A DNA stretch of 64,000 nt, from the NCBI RefSeq assembly GCF_002902755.1, contig NZ_PPRS01000013.1, positions 1 through 64,000 of the forward strand, given 5' to 3'. Origin of the DNA: Mammaliicoccus lentus. Lineage in GTDB: Bacteria > Bacillota > Bacilli > Staphylococcales > Staphylococcaceae. Shown one piece after another: positions 8,504 through 16,644 of this stretch; the first letter of the stretch is position 1; each line of letters opens with the position of its first letter. A program made the translations under genes and the position numbers. The notes beneath the pieces were generated by a model. That model did no database searches. It worked only from the letters and a program-made list of their open reading frames with translations, and had not been told where the DNA came from.

Positions 8504-10543
8504 TTATTTTATTTTTATATAGATATGTTTAATAAAACTTGGTGATGAATAATATTGAACAATTAGATTATTTGGTTCTTTCACAATACTTACTTCTCTC
8601 AATTCTAAATCCATGTTCGTTAACAATTCATTATTACCTAGCTTAGTGTTTTCGCTTATGATGATATTATTTGGCCTACATACAAAACTATTTATTTCTA
8701 TATTTTTCATTTTTATTCTTTGATGCATCATTTTAAAACTATGTGTATTTGGAAACACGAGTAATTGATATTCATAAAAATAATTCGTTAATAATATATG
8801 CTCATTAAAATAAACAATTTCTCCTCTTAATCTTTTCAGTGTTAACATCAATTCAAACAGTTGTCTTTGGCTTTCAATGTTTGATTGTTTTTCTTTAATC
8901 ATAAAATGGCTGCTTTGAGAAGGGATCATACTATCTATCCATATGTCATTTATAAGCATCGTTACTTTTTCATTATGAAATACACTCCATTTAAATATTG
9001 AAACAAGTGATGTAATTCTATTAGGAAATTTAGGTTGGTATAAAATGTTGAACGAAGGGATATCTTTAAATTTTTCGCTTATTTCCTTGTTAATATCAGT
9101 TTCATTTTTTATTTTATATGATATAAGAAAATGCGAGTCCAATTTGTGAGACATTCGATGAGCTAAATAATCATTGCGAGTGTTTAAAATGAGAATCATG
9201 GTTGCATCTACTAAATATTTAGAAATTGTCTCAGTTATAATATTGAATTGCTGATAAGAAGTATCAATATAAAACTTAAACGATTGCATTCCGTAATAAT
9301 ATGTACATTCAGTCAAATAAATTAATAACCTTTCAAAATAAATTAAAAAGTTATTTAAACTAGAATGCTTATTCAATTGAATTTCAAATGAAATATCAAA
9401 TTGGTTTTCTAAGCAAAATGAAAATATTTGATCAATGATTTTGTTATCTTCAAAACCTAGTTCGTAAAATTCACAAAGTAATGCATGTGAGAACAATAAA
9501 CAATATTTACCGTATTCTCTACGCATGCATAATAACTTAGATTGGTGATACTGGTTTGTTAAAGTTTCCTTATGAGTAACATAAACAAGTAAATCAGGTG
9601 ATAATACATTTGATGATTGAACATCTCTCATATCAATTTCTATATTATCCTCTACAATTAAACTCATTTCTGATTCTCTAATGAATTCCCGTAACATTGA
9701 AAAATCATCCATTAAAGATGTCTTATCATTACGAAACGAAAAATATTCATCTTGATACATTTGTTTTCTAAATTTCCCCGGTGTAATATCGTATCGCTCT
9801 CTAAAATTTTTTATAAAGCTACTTTCATTACTATATCCATTATCTATAGCAATTTGAGATAAAGTGTGAGCAGTGTACATTAATTCATAACTACTATAAA
9901 TCAATCTTACGTCTTTTAATAAATCGGTAAATTTCCTACCTGTATGTTGCCTTAATTTATTTGAAAGTTTCCTTTTTGAATATAGGCTGGTCCTGGCTAC
10001 CTCTGCTATTGTTATTTTATTTTTATTATTCTTATAAACATAATCTATAGTATTCGCTATATCAGAATATACTTTATCTCGGCCATAATTTAAGTAATTA
10101 TCGTCAATAACTCTTGAATCGAAGAGTAATTTTGCTACATCATTAATACTTCCAAATATACTTTCTAAAACATTCCTATTCTCCCTACCTTCCCTATTTA
10201 AATAATTAGAAATGAGTTTAATCATGCGCGCCTTTAATAAAGCATTATCTATTTTATTTGGATTTAGAAAATAACGCTTATTAAAATGATATATTTCATC
10301 TAATTCTATCCTCGAGAGTGTAAGACAGGCGATGATTGTATCTTTATTGGTGATGACACCAAAAAGTTCAAGATCATTTATGATAATGACATCGCCACTT
10401 TTATATTCATTTTTAGAATGATTAATAGAAATACTTGCTTTTCCTTCTATTATATATAGGACAATAATTCCTAAATTAAATTCATATTGTATATTCAACG
10501 GATGATAAATTTTCAAATTACAATCATGTAGCATAACTAACAC
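8504..10543 (-). CDS. Large AraC-family transcriptional regulator (Rsp/Rbf/AryK-like)
   Basis: A 679-residue protein. The N-terminal 70 residues look like a small cupin (beta-rich, with I-N-H-S-K-N-E-Y-K-S-G-D-V). A double helix-turn-helix AraC domain lies near residues 155-260 and includes I-A-I-D-N-G-Y-S-N-E-S-S-F and the signature-like T-P-G-K-F-R-K. About 400 further residues follow, like the enzyme-like C-terminal part of the staphylococcal Rsp/Rbf group. In S. aureus a similar gene lies between sarY and ssaA, which this position copies. It probably controls surface or virulence genes, possibly including the neighbouring sar gene 28 bp downstream. Confidence 0.75.
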   Translation of the reverse strand: MLVMLHDCNLKIYHPLNIQYEFNLGIIVLYIIEGKASISINHSKNEYKSGDVIIINDLELFGVITNKDTIIACLTLSRIELDEIYHFNKRYFLNPNKIDNALLKARMIKLISNYLNREGRENRNVLESIFGSINDVAKLLFDSRVIDDNYLNYGRDKVYSDIANTIDYVYKNNKNKITIAEVARTSLYSKRKLSNKLRQHTGRKFTDLLKDVRLIYSSYELMYTAHTLSQIAIDNGYSNESSFIKNFRERYDITPGKFRKQMYQDEYFSFRNDKTSLMDDFSMLREFIRESEMSLIVEDNIEIDMRDVQSSNVLSPDLLVYVTHKETLTNQYHQSKLLCMRREYGKYCLLFSHALLCEFYELGFEDNKIIDQIFSFCLENQFDISFEIQLNKHSSLNNFLIYFERLLIYLTECTYYYGMQSFKFYIDTSYQQFNIITETISKYLVDATMILILNTRNDYLAHRMSHKLDSHFLISYKIKNETDINKEISEKFKDIPSFNILYQPKFPNRITSLVSIFKWSVFHNEKVTMLINDIWIDSMIPSQSSHFMIKEKQSNIESQRQLFELMLTLKRLRGEIVYFNEHILLTNYFYEYQLLVFPNTHSFKMMHQRIKMKNIEINSFVCRPNNIIISENTKLGNNELLTNMDLELREVSIVKEPNNLIVQYYSSPSFIKHIYIKIK

Positions 10544-11011
10544 CTCTATTTAACTTGCAAAACCTTATTAATAAGTAAAGTAATTATAATTCAAAAATTA
10601 TTGATAAAAATACTTTATTTCTGACTTTTTATTATGAAATTTTGTACTTATTTAATTTCGTTAAAATCAATATTTTTTAGTAAGGTAGTATGAATCAGTT
10701 GATATAAATTTATAAAGTCAAATATTTATTTATGTCTTAAATATTACAATCGTGTAACAATAAAAAATTTTTAAATAGAAAATTGCTTATAAATACTGTT
10801 ATTAAAGCATTTCAAACTCATATAAAAGTGTTCAGAATTATTACATGAAATCTTAAGATATTTAAATTAAATTACAAAGCTTTAACATTCAACACAAAGC
10901 ATTCAATTTCTGCTAAAGTAGATTTTGTTGATAAACAGCAGAGAAAAAAACTTATAAATTACAAAACATATACGAAAACATTTTTAAATTATCTAGGAGG
11001 ATTTTTACATT
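10544..11011. other. Regulatory interval between the AraC regulator and ssaA
   Basis: A 468-bp divergent region with no coding frame. It contains a WalR-like box at 10743-10759, and a TCTGCT/AGCAGA inverted pair at about 10910-10942. The ssaA leader ends in a motif (ACATATACGAAA, near 10967-10978) that also occurs before the second CHAP gene at about 13583-13592. Confidence 0.55.
10743..10759 (-). promoter_or_regulatory. WalR (YycF) binding box upstream of ssaA
   Basis: On the minus strand the site reads TGTTAC-ACGAT-TGTAAT, a full match to the published WalR consensus TGTWAH-N5-TGTWAH. S. aureus ssaA belongs to the WalKR regulon, so the site fits the gene. It lies about 250 bp upstream of the ssaA start, consistent with a long leader. 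Confidence 0.6.
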
Positions 11012-11794
11012 ATGAAAAAAATAGCAACAGCAGCAATTGCAACAGCAGGAATTGCAACATTTATGGCACATGACGCAGATGCGGCAGAAAATAACCAAGG
11101 TTATAACCCAAATGATCCACATTCTTATGAATACAGCTACACAATTGATCAACAAGGTAACTATCACTACACTTGGAAAGGGAACTGGAACCCTTCAACT
11201 CAATCATACGGTAACGAAGCTCAACAACAAGTAGCTAACAATACTAGCTCAAATAATACTGAAGCTTCTTCTAATACAAATTATTCACAACCAGCATTCA
11301 ATGCTGCACCAAACGGTGGAGGTTTAGGAGCTACAAATACTGCTTCTTCAAACCAAGATAACGTTCGCGTTTCAACTACACAAGCACCAACATCAGATAA
11401 CCAAACTACAACTTCAAGCTCAAGTTCAAAAGTTAGCACTACAACTACTTCAACTTCTCGTCCATCAAATAGCGGAGGCGCTAACTTATACACAGCTGGT
11501 CAATGTACATACTATGCATTCGACAAGCGTCCTGACTTAGGTAACACTTGGGGTAACGCAAATAACTGGGCTAGCGCAGCTGCTCAATCAGGTTACACTG
11601 TAAATAACAAACCTTCATCAGGTGCTGTATTACAATCAACATCAGGTGCATACGGTCACGTAGCATATGTTGATAATGTTAATTCAGACGGTTCAATTGA
11701 AGTTTCTGAAATGAACTATGCAGGTGGAGTTGGAGTAGTATCTACTCGTACTATCTCAGCTACTGAAGCAGGTTCTTACAACTACATTCACTAA
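11012..11794 (+). CDS. ssaA: SsaA, secreted CHAP-domain antigen/amidase
   Basis: A 260-residue secreted protein. The signal peptide (about 1-25) ends with D-A-D-A-A-E. A Tyr/Asn/Gly-rich segment and a Ser/Thr/Asn low-complexity linker follow, then a C-terminal CHAP domain (about 150-260). The catalytic pair is visible as Cys165 in G-Q-C-T-Y-Y and His216 in Y-G-H-V-A-Y. CHAP domains cut peptidoglycan stem peptides or cross-bridges; SsaA proteins act in the wall. The ribosome site is AGGAGG 12 bp before the ATG. Bidirectional terminator 11804-11836 separates it from the converging NhaC gene. A WalR-like box upstream suggests WalKR control. Confidence 0.9.
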   Translation: MKKIATAAIATAGIATFMAHDADAAENNQGYNPNDPHSYEYSYTIDQQGNYHYTWKGNWNPSTQSYGNEAQQQVANNTSSNNTEASSNTNYSQPAFNAAPNGGGLGATNTASSNQDNVRVSTTQAPTSDNQTTTSSSSSKVSTTTTSTSRPSNSGGANLYTAGQCTYYAFDKRPDLGNTWGNANNWASAAAQSGYTVNNKPSSGAVLQSTSGAYGHVAYVDNVNSDGSIEVSEMNYAGGVGVVSTRTISATEAGSYNYIH

Positions 11795-11803
11795 GATATT
11801 TAA

Positions 11804-11836
11804 AAAAAAGAGCAATCATAATGATTGCTCTTTTTT
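11804..11836. terminator. Bidirectional terminator between ssaA and nhaC
   Basis: The AAAAAAGAGCAATCAT/ATGATTGCTCTTTTTT arms form a near-perfect 16-bp stem with A and T runs on both sides, between two converging genes. Confidence 0.85.
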
Positions 11837-13235
11837 ATGCTTTAGTATCTACTTTTTTTATGCTAATACCTGTCATACCATAAAATGCCGCGAAGATAAC
11901 GCATAGATAACATGGTACTGCCCACCAGAAGAAATCTCCTAACGATACATGTAATAAATCTCTATAATAAATGCCAGATGTACCCCATGGAATAAATGGT
12001 AATACCATAGTTCCACAATCTTCTAGCGTTCGTGACAGATTGACTCTGTCTAAACTTCTTTCATCATACACATCCATTAATAATACACCAATCATAATAA
12101 TAACAACTGATGCTACACCAGCAGCAAATACTAAAATTAAGCTACCAGCAATAGTTACAAATATAAGATGTGAATCTTTACTTATTTTACTAGATATTGT
12201 TGACAGTATTACTTTTAAACTGCCAGAAGCTTCTACAATTCCCACGAAAGCATAACCACAAAAAATTGTAACAATTATTTCTGTCATACTCATTATGCCA
12301 CCACGTTTTACAAGTTCTACCATAGAATTTGATGCATCATTATTTGATAAAGATGTCATACTTATATCAAAACCATTCATTGTAACGTTAAAAGCATCAA
12401 CTAAATCAAAACCATTGTTAAATATACCAACAACCATAGCTACTGCACTTGATAATAGCATCATTGGCACTGTTGGCTTACCCATACTTATGCCTATAAC
12501 AATGACAATTACAGGTACCCAAACCCAAAAATTTAAATTAAAAGCTGTATCAATATTGGCTAATAAAGTATTAATACGTTTACTTTCAACATTTTCAGCA
12601 TTAAATTGTAAACCTGCAAAGAACCATATTACAAGGCCGATTACTGATGCTGGAACTGTAGTCCACATCATATGTCTTATATGGTGAAATATATTTACTT
12701 TAGTTACAAGGGCGGCTAAATTAGTAGTATCAGATAACGGCGACATTTTATCACCAAACACGCCACCTGCTATAACAACACCAGCAATCATGCCTGCTGG
12801 TATATTCATTTCACTTCCTATAGCCATCAATGCAATCCCTGCTGTACCTACTGATCCCCATGCAGTTCCAGTCGCTACAGAAGTTACTGCTGTAATAATA
12901 AAAGCTGTTACTAAGAAATATGTAGGATTTATCATTTCTAAACCATAATAAATAAGTGCAGGTACAGTGCCAGAAAACATCCAAGTACCAATTAATATAC
13001 CTACAGCAATAATAATAAAAATTGCAGGCATAGCAGTAGCTAATCTTTTAGTAATACCATCTTGTATTTCTTCCCAACTCAAGCCTACTCTTATTGCTAT
13101 AAAGCCAGCATATATAGCTGCTAAAATAAGCAATGGTTGTATTGGGAATTGTAAAATTCCAAAACCTATTAAAACTATTATCCCCATGACCACAATAGTT
13201 GATACTGCTTCAAAAAGTGTTGGTAGCCTCTTCAT
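11835..13235 (-). CDS. NhaC-family Na+/H+ antiporter
   Basis: A 466-residue integral membrane protein with about 11-12 helices. It contains the segments G-V-F-G-D-K-M-S-P-L-S-D-T-T-N-L-A (about 159-175) and L-P-F-I-P-W-G-T-S-G (about 416-425), both characteristic of the NhaC family. It exchanges Na+ for H+ at the membrane, or a related counter-ion. The S. aureus ssaA region has an antiporter gene of the same type at this place. A second NhaC-type gene occurs at 40017-41318, with a different sequence. A terminator-like hairpin lies about 50 bp upstream of its start, in the leader. Confidence 0.85.
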   Translation of the reverse strand: MKRLPTLFEAVSTIVVMGIIVLIGFGILQFPIQPLLILAAIYAGFIAIRVGLSWEEIQDGITKRLATAMPAIFIIIAVGILIGTWMFSGTVPALIYYGLEMINPTYFLVTAFIITAVTSVATGTAWGSVGTAGIALMAIGSEMNIPAGMIAGVVIAGGVFGDKMSPLSDTTNLAALVTKVNIFHHIRHMMWTTVPASVIGLVIWFFAGLQFNAENVESKRINTLLANIDTAFNLNFWVWVPVIVIVIGISMGKPTVPMMLLSSAVAMVVGIFNNGFDLVDAFNVTMNGFDISMTSLSNNDASNSMVELVKRGGIMSMTEIIVTIFCGYAFVGIVEASGSLKVILSTISSKISKDSHLIFVTIAGSLILVFAAGVASVVIIMIGVLLMDVYDERSLDRVNLSRTLEDCGTMVLPFIPWGTSGIYYRDLLHVSLGDFFWWAVPCYLCVIFAAFYGMTGISIKKVDTKA

Positions 13236-13613
13236 ATATCAAACCCCTTTCTAATAAATGAAGATTTCTTACAATTTTTTATAATAAAAGAAGTAGTTGT
13301 ATATTTTACCAACTACTTCTTTTGTTTTACATGTGATATAAATGAATTATTACAAGAAAATGACATAAGTATTCTCACAATTCATTAAAAAACCCTATAT
13401 TGATGGGCTATATCCTATATTACTGCATGTCATATTTCTATTTAAATATTACTAAAAGATTTTATAAGGTTATGATTAAGTAACAACTCGATGAAAATAC
13501 ACACAAACTCAATTTCATCTGTTAGAGTATATTTTGTCGTCGGAAAACGACACACACTTAAAATATAAATTATAAAATTAAACATATACGAAATTTACGG
13601 AGGAATATTTAAA
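13236..13613. other. Divergent interval between nhaC and the second CHAP gene
   Basis: A 378-bp region without a coding frame. It contains the leader hairpin at 13286-13323, a near-WalR site (TGTCAT-N5-TGTAAT on the minus strand, 13349-13365, one base off consensus), a TGTCGT/ACGACA hairpin near 13530-13547, and the CATATACGAAA leader motif shared with ssaA. Confidence 0.5.
13286..13323. terminator. Terminator-like hairpin in the nhaC leader
   Basis: The perfect 14-bp arms AAAAGAAGTAGTTG/CAACTACTTCTTTT have a 10-nt loop. It lies upstream of two divergent genes, so it ends no visible gene. It could be an attenuator for nhaC or the terminator of a small RNA. Confidence 0.45.
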
Positions 13614-14174
13614 ATGAAAAAATTAACAACGATTGCAGTATTAACTACGGGATTAGCTACAACAATTATAGGGAATGGAGAAGCTTCTGCTGATACATTT
13701 GACCAAAACCAAAATGTACAACAAACTCAAACTCAAAACTATAATTACAACTACACTAGTAACTATAGCCAAAATTTCAATACTTCAAACATGAATGGAT
13801 CAATTAATTCTTCATTCACTCAAACAGCAACACAAACTACAGGTTCATCAGCTAACTTATACACAGCTGGACAATGTACTTATTATATCTTCGATAAAAA
13901 AATGGAAGATGGAGATCCTATCAGCTCAACTTGGGGCAATGCTAACCAATGGGCTTCAAACGCAGCAGCTGATGGACACACAGTAAACAATACACCTAAA
14001 GAAGGTTCAATCTTACAATCATCTGCTGGTGCATTTGGTCACGTAGCATACGTTGAAAATGTAAACTCAGACGGTTCAATCGAAGTTTCTGAAATGAACT
14101 ACCAAGGCGAAGGTGTTGTATCTTCTCGTACTATCTCAGCTTCAGAAGCTGGTTCTTACAACTACATTCACTAA
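13614..14174 (+). CDS. SsaA-like secreted CHAP-domain protein
   Basis: A 186-residue paralogue of the SsaA protein at 11012-11794. The signal peptide ends near G-E-A-S-A-D (about 27). A short Gln/Asn/Tyr-rich linker follows and then a CHAP domain with Cys88 (G-Q-C-T-Y-Y) and His143 (F-G-H-V-A-Y). The last 50 residues are almost the same in both proteins, ending in G-S-Y-N-Y-I-H. Its linker is much shorter than that of SsaA. The ribosome site is GGAGG. It probably cuts peptidoglycan at the surface, with the same regulation as ssaA suggested by the shared leader motif. Confidence 0.85.
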   Translation: MKKLTTIAVLTTGLATTIIGNGEASADTFDQNQNVQQTQTQNYNYNYTSNYSQNFNTSNMNGSINSSFTQTATQTTGSSANLYTAGQCTYYIFDKKMEDGDPISSTWGNANQWASNAAADGHTVNNTPKEGSILQSSAGAFGHVAYVENVNSDGSIEVSEMNYQGEGVVSSRTISASEAGSYNYIH

Positions 14175-14190
14175 AATTTGAATACTTTTT

Positions 14191-14225
14191 AAAGAGTCCA
14201 GACATGAATAATGTCTGGACTCTTT
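14191..14225 (+). terminator. Terminator after the ssaA-like gene
   Basis: The 15-bp perfect arms AAAGAGTCCAGACAT/ATGTCTGGACTCTTT are followed by a T run, 17 bp past the stop codon. Confidence 0.9.
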
Positions 14226-14253
14226 TTTATGCGATGAAAAAGGGATGTTTAAA

Positions 14254-14553
14254 GCTCTAACGGGCTAGAGTATATAAACAAGCACGTTAGAGCTTCATTT
14301 CCCCTATTTTTAATGTGATTTTATATTGAATTTATTTGATATATCGCTCTAAAGGGCTAGATATTTTAGTCTTGCACATTACATTTTCTAACGAGCTAGA
14401 GTACATAAACAAGCACGTTAGAGCTTCATTCCCCCTATTTTTAATGTGATTTTATATTGAATTTATTTGATATATCGCTCTAAAGGGCTAGATATTTTAG
14501 TCTTGCACGTTACATTTTCTAACGGGCTAGAGTTTTTAAACAAGCACGTTAGA
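14254..14553. repeat. 131-bp tandem repeat, 2.3 copies, with five 14-bp palindromes
   Basis: Matching positions recur exactly 131 bp apart (14256, 14387, 14518); the first two copies are nearly identical and the third is partial. Each copy carries TCTAAMGRGCTAGA twice, at 14256, 14348, 14387, 14479 and 14518, giving alternating 92 and 39 bp spacing. GCTCTAACG and CGTTAGAGC also form a stem in the first unit (14254-14293). There is no coding frame. Confidence 0.85.
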
Positions 14554-14677
14554 AAGATACTATAGGAAAGCATGCACTTTCAAAATCGAATATTTTTCAT
14601 TATTATCCCTTAAAGATTAGTAGTTCACCGCTAAAACATGTATAATAATACCAATAGTTAAGCGAGGAGGAAATGAT

Positions 14678-15079
14678 ATGACGAACAGTGAATAGAACCC
14701 TTTTCAAGAATCTACAATTCATGAAGAAAATAATATAAATATTGATAATCAAACATCTACTAATGATGATGAACGTTTATTCGGGATGCTCATATATTTA
14801 ACGAGTCTATTTACTGCATTAATTGCACCTTTAATTATATGGTTGATTAAAAGAGATGAATCTTCTTTTGTAGATCGAATTGGTAAAGATTATTTAAACT
14901 TCTTTATTTCTTATACAATATGGGGAATAGTTGCTGGAGTACTATGTTTGATTATTATTGGCATTATTTTACTTCCAATATTAGCAATTTTAGTATTTAT
15001 CTTCACCATTATTGGCGCAGTTAAAGCTTATCAAGGTGAAACTTATTTACCACCATTATCTATTCGCTTCATTAAATAG
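14678..15079 (+). pseudogene. DUF4870-type membrane protein gene with an early amber codon
   Basis: A GGAGG ribosome site (14664-14670) precedes an ATG at 14678, but codon 6 is TAG (14693-14695). The frame continues without further stops for a total of 133 codons: a polar Asn/Asp/Glu-rich N terminus and then about three membrane helices. These include L-I-Y-L-T-S-L-F and a D-Y-L-N-F-F-I-S-Y segment typical of DUF4870 (Tic20-like) proteins. An internal ATG at 14786 could give a 97-residue product but has no good ribosome site. The lesion looks recent (CAG or TGG to TAG). Function of the family is unknown. Confidence 0.65.
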
Positions 15080-15087
15080 AAATAATT

Positions 15088-15116
15088 AAAACACTTTTTG
15101 TATAAAAAAGTGTTTT
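15088..15116 (+). terminator. Terminator after the DUF4870 gene
   Basis: The AAAACACTTTTT/AAAAAGTGTTTT hairpin is followed by an eight-T run. Confidence 0.8.
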
Positions 15117-15176
15117 TTTTCTTTTTAAAGATAAAAGAGGCTCATTACTTTAATTATTAATCATGATAAAATAACT

Positions 15177-15202
15177 TGTATTCTTTTACACTCAAGAATA
15201 CA
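15177..15202. promoter_or_regulatory. Palindrome upstream of the symporter gene (candidate operator)
   Basis: The perfect 9-bp arms TGTATTCTT/AAGAATACA are separated by 8 bp, about 105 bp before the symporter start. The regulator is unknown. Confidence 0.35.
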
Positions 15203-15307
15203 TATATTTATACGTCCCCTTTTTAAACATCATTTGTGCAATTCCTAAGATGGAATCGCATAATTTTTTTGTATTAAAAACTATAGTGCTTTAAAGGAGG
15301 AAATTTT

Positions 15308-16606
15308 TTGAAAGAAAACCTTAAAAAACCAAGAAGAAGATATATAAGTCTACCTACTCAAATATTAATTGCTTTAATATTAGGTGTTGTTGTAGGCTAT
15401 TTTTTAAATGGACAAGATCAACTTATTAAATTTATACAACCAGTCGGTGATGTATTTTTAAACCTTATTAAAATGATTGTAATTCCTATTGTGTTTTGTT
15501 CATTAGCATTATCAATATCTAATGTTGGCGATATGCATACAGTCGGTAGATATGGTTGGAAAACATTACTTTACTTTGAAATCATTACAACTATTGCTAT
15601 TGGTTTAGGTATTATATTCGGTAATTTATTTAAACCAGGTTTAGGATTAGATGCAGATAAATTGCCTAAAGGCGATATTTCTACATATGAAAGCACTGCT
15701 GATGCAGCAGAAAAATCTACTTATGGAAATCATATAATAGATACAATTGTAAGCATTATTCCTACTAATATATTCGAAGCTTTAGCTGCAGGAGAGTTAC
15801 TCCCAATTATATTCTTTGCTGTATTCTTCGGATTAGCTATTGCTGCAATTGGAGAGAAAGGACAGCCTGTTAAGGATGTTCTTGGAGGTGCACTAGAAGC
15901 TGTATTTTGGATGATTCATAGAATTCTACGACTTGCACCATATGGTGTATTTGCTTTTATTTGTGTAACGATTATGACATTTGGATTATCTGCATTAATT
16001 CCATTAGTTAAGCTATTAGCTGTTGTTGTAGGTGCTATGATATTCTTTATTGTTGTTGTTTTAGGCATAGTAGCCAAAATTTGTGGTATTAACATTTTTT
16101 CAATTGTTCGCATATTGAAAGATGATTTATTACTTGCTTTCTCAACATCAAGTTCTGAAACTGTTTTACCTTCAGTGATGGAAAAAATGGAAAAATTCGG
16201 TGCACCAAAAGATATCGTATCCTTTGTAGTACCTACAGGATATACTTTTAACTTAGATGGTTCTGCTTTGTACCAATCTATAGCAGCGTTATTTGTTGCT
16301 CAAATGTATGGCGTACATTTAAGTCTAGTAGAACAACTTATTCTAATGTTCACTTTAATGATCACGTCTAAAGGTATGGCTGCTGTTCCTGGTACTTCTA
16401 TTGTTGTATTAATTACCACTCTAGGATCGATGGGATTAAATCCAGAAGGTTTAGCATTAATCATTGGTATCGATAGATTATTAGATATGATGAGAACGTG
16501 TGTTAACGTAGTAGGAAACGCACTCTCTACAGTCGTTATTTCAAAATGGGAAAATAAATATGACCATGAAAAAGGTCAACTATATTTAAATTCTCTAAAA
16601 AAATAA
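15308..16606 (+). CDS. Dicarboxylate/amino acid:cation symporter (GltP/GltT type)
   Basis: A 432-residue transporter of the DAACS (glutamate/aspartate) family with eight helices and two re-entrant loops. The serine-rich loop S-T-S-S-S-E-T-V-L-P (about 279-288) and the N-L-D-G-S-A-L-Y motif (about 316-323) are visible, both diagnostic for this family. It takes up glutamate, aspartate or C4-dicarboxylates with H+ or Na+. Translation starts at TTG (15308) with an AAAGGAGGA ribosome site 7 bp upstream. The gene stands alone and ends in a bidirectional terminator. Confidence 0.88.
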   Translation: MKENLKKPRRRYISLPTQILIALILGVVVGYFLNGQDQLIKFIQPVGDVFLNLIKMIVIPIVFCSLALSISNVGDMHTVGRYGWKTLLYFEIITTIAIGLGIIFGNLFKPGLGLDADKLPKGDISTYESTADAAEKSTYGNHIIDTIVSIIPTNIFEALAAGELLPIIFFAVFFGLAIAAIGEKGQPVKDVLGGALEAVFWMIHRILRLAPYGVFAFICVTIMTFGLSALIPLVKLLAVVVGAMIFFIVVVLGIVAKICGINIFSIVRILKDDLLLAFSTSSSETVLPSVMEKMEKFGAPKDIVSFVVPTGYTFNLDGSALYQSIAALFVAQMYGVHLSLVEQLILMFTLMITSKGMAAVPGTSIVVLITTLGSMGLNPEGLALIIGIDRLLDMMRTCVNVVGNALSTVVISKWENKYDHEKGQLYLNSLKK

Positions 16607-16607
16607 C

Positions 16608-16644
16608 AAAAAAAGATTCGGCTTGGGGGAGCCGAATCTTTTTT
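16608..16644. terminator. Bidirectional terminator between the symporter and metQ
   Basis: AAAAAAGATTCGGCT pairs with AGCCGAATCTTTTTT around a G-rich loop, between converging genes; its right arm reaches the metQ stop codon. Confidence 0.88.

Noticed and set aside
10952-11167. Cysteine-rich small protein antisense to the start of ssaA
   Set aside because: The Cys-rich frame is the mirror of the Ala/Thr-rich ssaA signal peptide and has no ribosome site or conservation logic.
11281-11493. Val/Glu-rich protein antisense to the ssaA linker
   Set aside because: It is the complement of a Ser/Thr low-complexity repeat; it has no start signal.
14786-15079. Intact 97-residue gene starting at the internal ATG
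   Set aside because: There is no good ribosome site before 14786, whereas a strong GGAGG and ATG lie 108 bp upstream in the same frame with a single amber codon between.
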